From Flavobacteriales bacterium UBA5081 (GTDB lineage Bacteria; Bacteroidota; Bacteroidia; Flavobacteriales_E; Vicingaceae), in the NCBI GenBank assembly GCA_002415785.1, contig DIAJ01000009.1, positions 37,365 to 101,364 of the forward strand: a DNA stretch of 64,000 bases. The letters run 5' to 3'. The first letter of the stretch is position 1; each line of letters begins with the position of its first letter. This document shows, in pieces, positions 62,563 through 64,000 of this stretch. The position numbers were made by a program, and so were the translations under genes. A model generated the notes under the pieces. It searched no databases, was not told the DNA's origin, and was given only the letters and a program-made list of their open reading frames with translations.

Positions 62563-63132
62563 ATGAAACAGACAGTCTTCATAATATCAATCCTATTTTC
62601 CATTCAGTGTCTTGGACAAAAATGGCATTTGAACAATGTTGATAAAAACGAAGAGTTTGCTTATGAGTATTGGTTTCAGTTTGAAAATATAGAAGACACA
62701 TGTTCCTATACACAGACCAAGAATCTTGAAAGTCGAAATTCAGTATTTAAATTACTTAACAATCAAGGCGACACTGTAATGTTCGCGAATATCAAGGTGA
62801 TAAACCTTGAAAGTCAAGCTGAAACCAACCTGATTTCAGAATTTAACGGGGAGACAGAACTTCAACTTGAGAACGGAAAATATAGAATTGAAGTAAGGGC
62901 TATTAACTATGACAACTTCAATCTAGACTTTGAAATAGAAAATGGTAAACAGGTTGAACTAAAAATAATACTTGGACTTGCTCCTGAATTGGAAGTTTAT
63001 CAGATCGACTCTAAAAAGGAATTAACAGAGACTGAGATTTTAGAGATAATAGAATGTGTAAGAGTTAATCGAAGTGATTTTCACAAGAGTTGTTCTGACT
63101 TGAATAAGTATCGAATAATGATGCACATATAA
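62563..63132 (+). CDS. Cassette 2: secreted protein of unknown function
   Basis: The 189-residue protein starts with a signal peptide (MKQTVFIISILFSIQCLGQ). About residues 60-145 read like a carboxypeptidase-regulatory-type beta-sandwich (VFKLLNNQGDTVMFANIKVINLESQAETNLISEFNGETELQLENGKYRIEVRAINYDNFNLDFEIENGKQVELKIIL). The tail has two Cys (EIIECVRVN and FHKSCSDLNKY). I recognise no specific function. Its start is 6 bases after the crossover core, so it depends on upstream transcription or a promoter within attC site 1. Confidence 0.72.
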   Translation: MKQTVFIISILFSIQCLGQKWHLNNVDKNEEFAYEYWFQFENIEDTCSYTQTKNLESRNSVFKLLNNQGDTVMFANIKVINLESQAETNLISEFNGETELQLENGKYRIEVRAINYDNFNLDFEIENGKQVELKIILGLAPELEVYQIDSKKELTETEILEIIECVRVNRSDFHKSCSDLNKYRIMMHI

Positions 63133-63142
63133 AAATAAAAAC

Positions 63143-63208
63143 GTGCTACAACAACACCTATACGCAATGCCCTACGGGACACTGCGCATAGCCAAACCGT
63201 TGGCAATA
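63143..63208 (+). other. attC-like site 2
   Basis: A compact 66-base site: left core GTGCTACAAC (63143-63152), left arm CTATACGCAATGCCC (63158-63172), three-base loop TAC, right arm GGGACACTGCGCATAG (63176-63191), right core GTTGGCAATA (63199-63208). The left core is the exact complement of the start of cassette 2. Confidence 0.82.
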
Positions 63209-63215
63209 ATTTGAA

Positions 63216-63674
63216 ATGAACGAAATCAGATTTGAAACTAAAAAGGATTGGATGGGTAAATTTCTACTCGGTGGACCAACTTTTATAATTACTATCCTGA
63301 CTGTATTGAGACTTTCAGGTGTTGAATTTGGAAAAGTGATTCCACCAGCAGAGCCGCTTATAATCGCTACAATCTTCTTTTGGACTTTCTCAATTGTCAC
63401 TTGGAATTTTACTTTTTATAAGCTTGACGAAACAACATTCACAGCTCGATTCGCTTACTTTAAGAAAATGACAGTCAAGCTATCGGATATAAAAGATATT
63501 AAAACACAGGAATTTGGACAATGGATTTACGGGCTGTCTAAAGATGTCATAGTTATCAGATTGAATAATGGACGAGAACTAAGTATTTCGCCTTTAAGAG
63601 CAAATGACCTGATTGAAGAGATAGAAAAAAGAAAAAAACTATTGCCAACAAAACCTATACGCAATGCGGGCTGA
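63216..63674 (+). CDS. Cassette 3: membrane protein with bacterial PH-like domain
   Basis: The 152-residue protein has two hydrophobic helices (about residues 17-36 and 45-67). A soluble beta-rich part follows, YKLDETTFTARFAYFKKMTVKLSDIKDIKTQEFGQWIYGLSKDVIVIRLNNGRELSISPLRANDLIEEIEKR, like the bacterial PH domains that follow two membrane spans. The last ten residues, LPTKPIRNAG, and the stop are encoded by the attC left core and arm, so the gene end was probably set by cassette formation. Function unknown. Confidence 0.75.
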   Translation: MNEIRFETKKDWMGKFLLGGPTFIITILTVLRLSGVEFGKVIPPAEPLIIATIFFWTFSIVTWNFTFYKLDETTFTARFAYFKKMTVKLSDIKDIKTQEFGQWIYGLSKDVIVIRLNNGRELSISPLRANDLIEEIEKRKKLLPTKPIRNAG

Positions 63675-63840
63675 AGAGATAAACGAAAGGCTGGTGCTTT
63701 TAGCCCACCAAAGCTCCGATTTGACGTTTTTGTTGAATAAATTTAAAAACACAAAACGCAGCTTTGGCTACAGTTTGTGCAAGATTGAAGGTTTCGGCTT
63801 TTCAATCCCGCACTGCGCATAGCCGGGTCGTTGTGCACAA
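63640..63840 (+). other. attC-like site 3, long variable region
   Basis: Left core TATTGCCAAC (63640-63649), left arm CTATACGCAATGCGGG (63655-63670), right arm CCCGCACTGCGCATAG (63807-63822), right core GTTGTGCACAA (63830-63840). The arms pair at 14 of 16 positions. The intervening 136 bases hold smaller stems, CCAAAGCT/AGCTTTGG (63708-63767) and GATTGAA/TTCAATC (63783-63807). Confidence 0.8.
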
Positions 63841-63848
63841 TTAAAAAA

Positions 63849-64000
63849 ATGACATTGAGAACCTTGACAATATTCCTGCTCGGACTTACATTTTTAAGTT
63901 GCCAGACGACAGAGTCAAAAAGCGAATCTTCTGAAACGCCAACGTCCCAGTCGAATGAACCCAATTATCAAATAGCTATTGAAAGCTTCCCCTTTTTAGT
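63849..64000 (+). CDS. Cassette 4: lipoprotein, 3' end beyond window
   Basis: Fifty codons are visible: MTLRTLTIFLLGLTFLSCQ with lipobox FLSC, then a Ser/Thr/Glu-rich linker and PNYQIAIESFPFL. It begins 9 bases after the TTGTGCACAA core of the junction. The function cannot be judged. Confidence 0.7.
   Translation, partial: MTLRTLTIFLLGLTFLSCQTTESKSESSETPTSQSNEPNYQIAIESFPFL

Larger units (their letters stand above)
59429..64000 (+). mobile_element. Integron-like cassette array with tyrosine recombinase; continues past window
   Basis: The recombinase is followed by cassettes at 60605-62547, 62548-63199 and 63200-63830 and a fourth cut by the edge. All cassette genes are on the plus strand and each is followed by an attC-like inverted repeat. 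For every complete cassette the first bases after the G/TT cut are the reverse complement of its own last core: GTTAGCCCAC/GTGGGCTAAC, GTTGTAGCAC/GTGCTACAAC, GTTGGCAATA/TATTGCCAAC. This is the logic of circular cassettes closed into attC. The cassette genes also favour GAC and other C-ending codons more than neighbouring genes, which suggests foreign origin. Confidence 0.85.

Noticed and set aside
62430..63840. Treating the intercassette inverted repeats as simple terminators
   Set aside because: They lack T-tracts, share long conserved arms and are flanked by cassette-specific cores that match the cassette ends, which terminators would not do.

Overview
The window is a low-GC stretch of bacterial chromosome. 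It looks like a Bacteroidota member, probably of Flavobacteriales type. The evidence is type IX secretion (T9SS) sorting domains on several large proteins, a PorP/SprF-like protein next to an SprB-repeat adhesin, a bacterial serine palmitoyltransferase-like enzyme, almost no Shine-Dalgarno sequences, and several promoters of the Bacteroidota form TTG-N19/20-TAnnTTTG. I cannot name the species from sequence alone.

Layout. 0-8 kb: housekeeping genes, namely ribB (cut by the window edge), ruvX, a coiled-coil protein, a DUF805 protein, a lipoprotein, a cyclophilin-type lipoprotein, an NlpC/P60 hydrolase, a thiolase and a PgpH-like HD phosphohydrolase. 8-12.6 kb (minus strand): a peptide ABC transporter cluster (binding protein, two permeases, no ATPase) ending in a GNAT gene. 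12.8-22.4 kb: tRNA-His, pirin, serine palmitoyltransferase-like enzyme, an SSS symporter with a 46-residue membrane protein just upstream, a PIG-L deacetylase, a GNAT and a membrane TPR protein. 22.5-39.3 kb: a surface-protein region with DUF2797, barrel-like proteins, PorP plus a 1288-residue SprB-repeat protein, threonine aldolase, a 1335-residue beta-helix T9SS protein, and four tandem 322-residue T9SS proteins repeated at exactly 1005 bp. 39.4-55 kb: an XRE regulator, an MBL/beta-CASP hydrolase, a 2360-residue histidine kinase with about 12 PAS domains, a single-domain response regulator, a GNAT/RimK fusion, an aldehyde dehydrogenase and a membrane protein. 55-57.3 kb: oxyR divergent from peroxiredoxin, thioredoxin and DUF6952 genes, with a recognisable OxyR operator between them. 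57.3-59.4 kb: DUF1648 protein, lipoate ligase, zinc-ribbon protein.

The most notable part is 59.4-64.0 kb. A 379-residue tyrosine recombinase is followed in the same orientation by what reads as an integron-type gene-cassette array that runs off the window end. Three complete cassettes are visible: a DUF262/HNH GmrSD-like protein, a secreted small protein and a bacterial-PH-like membrane protein. A fourth, a lipoprotein, is cut. Each complete cassette starts G/TT plus seven cassette-specific bases and ends with the exact reverse complement of those ten bases. The junctions carry long imperfect inverted repeats with sequence-conserved arms, as expected for attC sites. The recombinase has the R/HxxR/Y catalytic set but apparently lacks the insert that marks classical IntI integrases, and it points the same way as the cassettes. 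I infer a non-canonical Bacteroidota integron system.

Functional links. The T9SS cargo genes (SprB-repeat protein, beta-helix protein, tandem array) and PorP suggest a gliding or adhesive cell surface. The giant kinase and nearby Rcp1-like response regulator look like a multi-input sensory pair. OxyR, peroxiredoxin, thioredoxin and DUF6952 form a peroxide-response unit.
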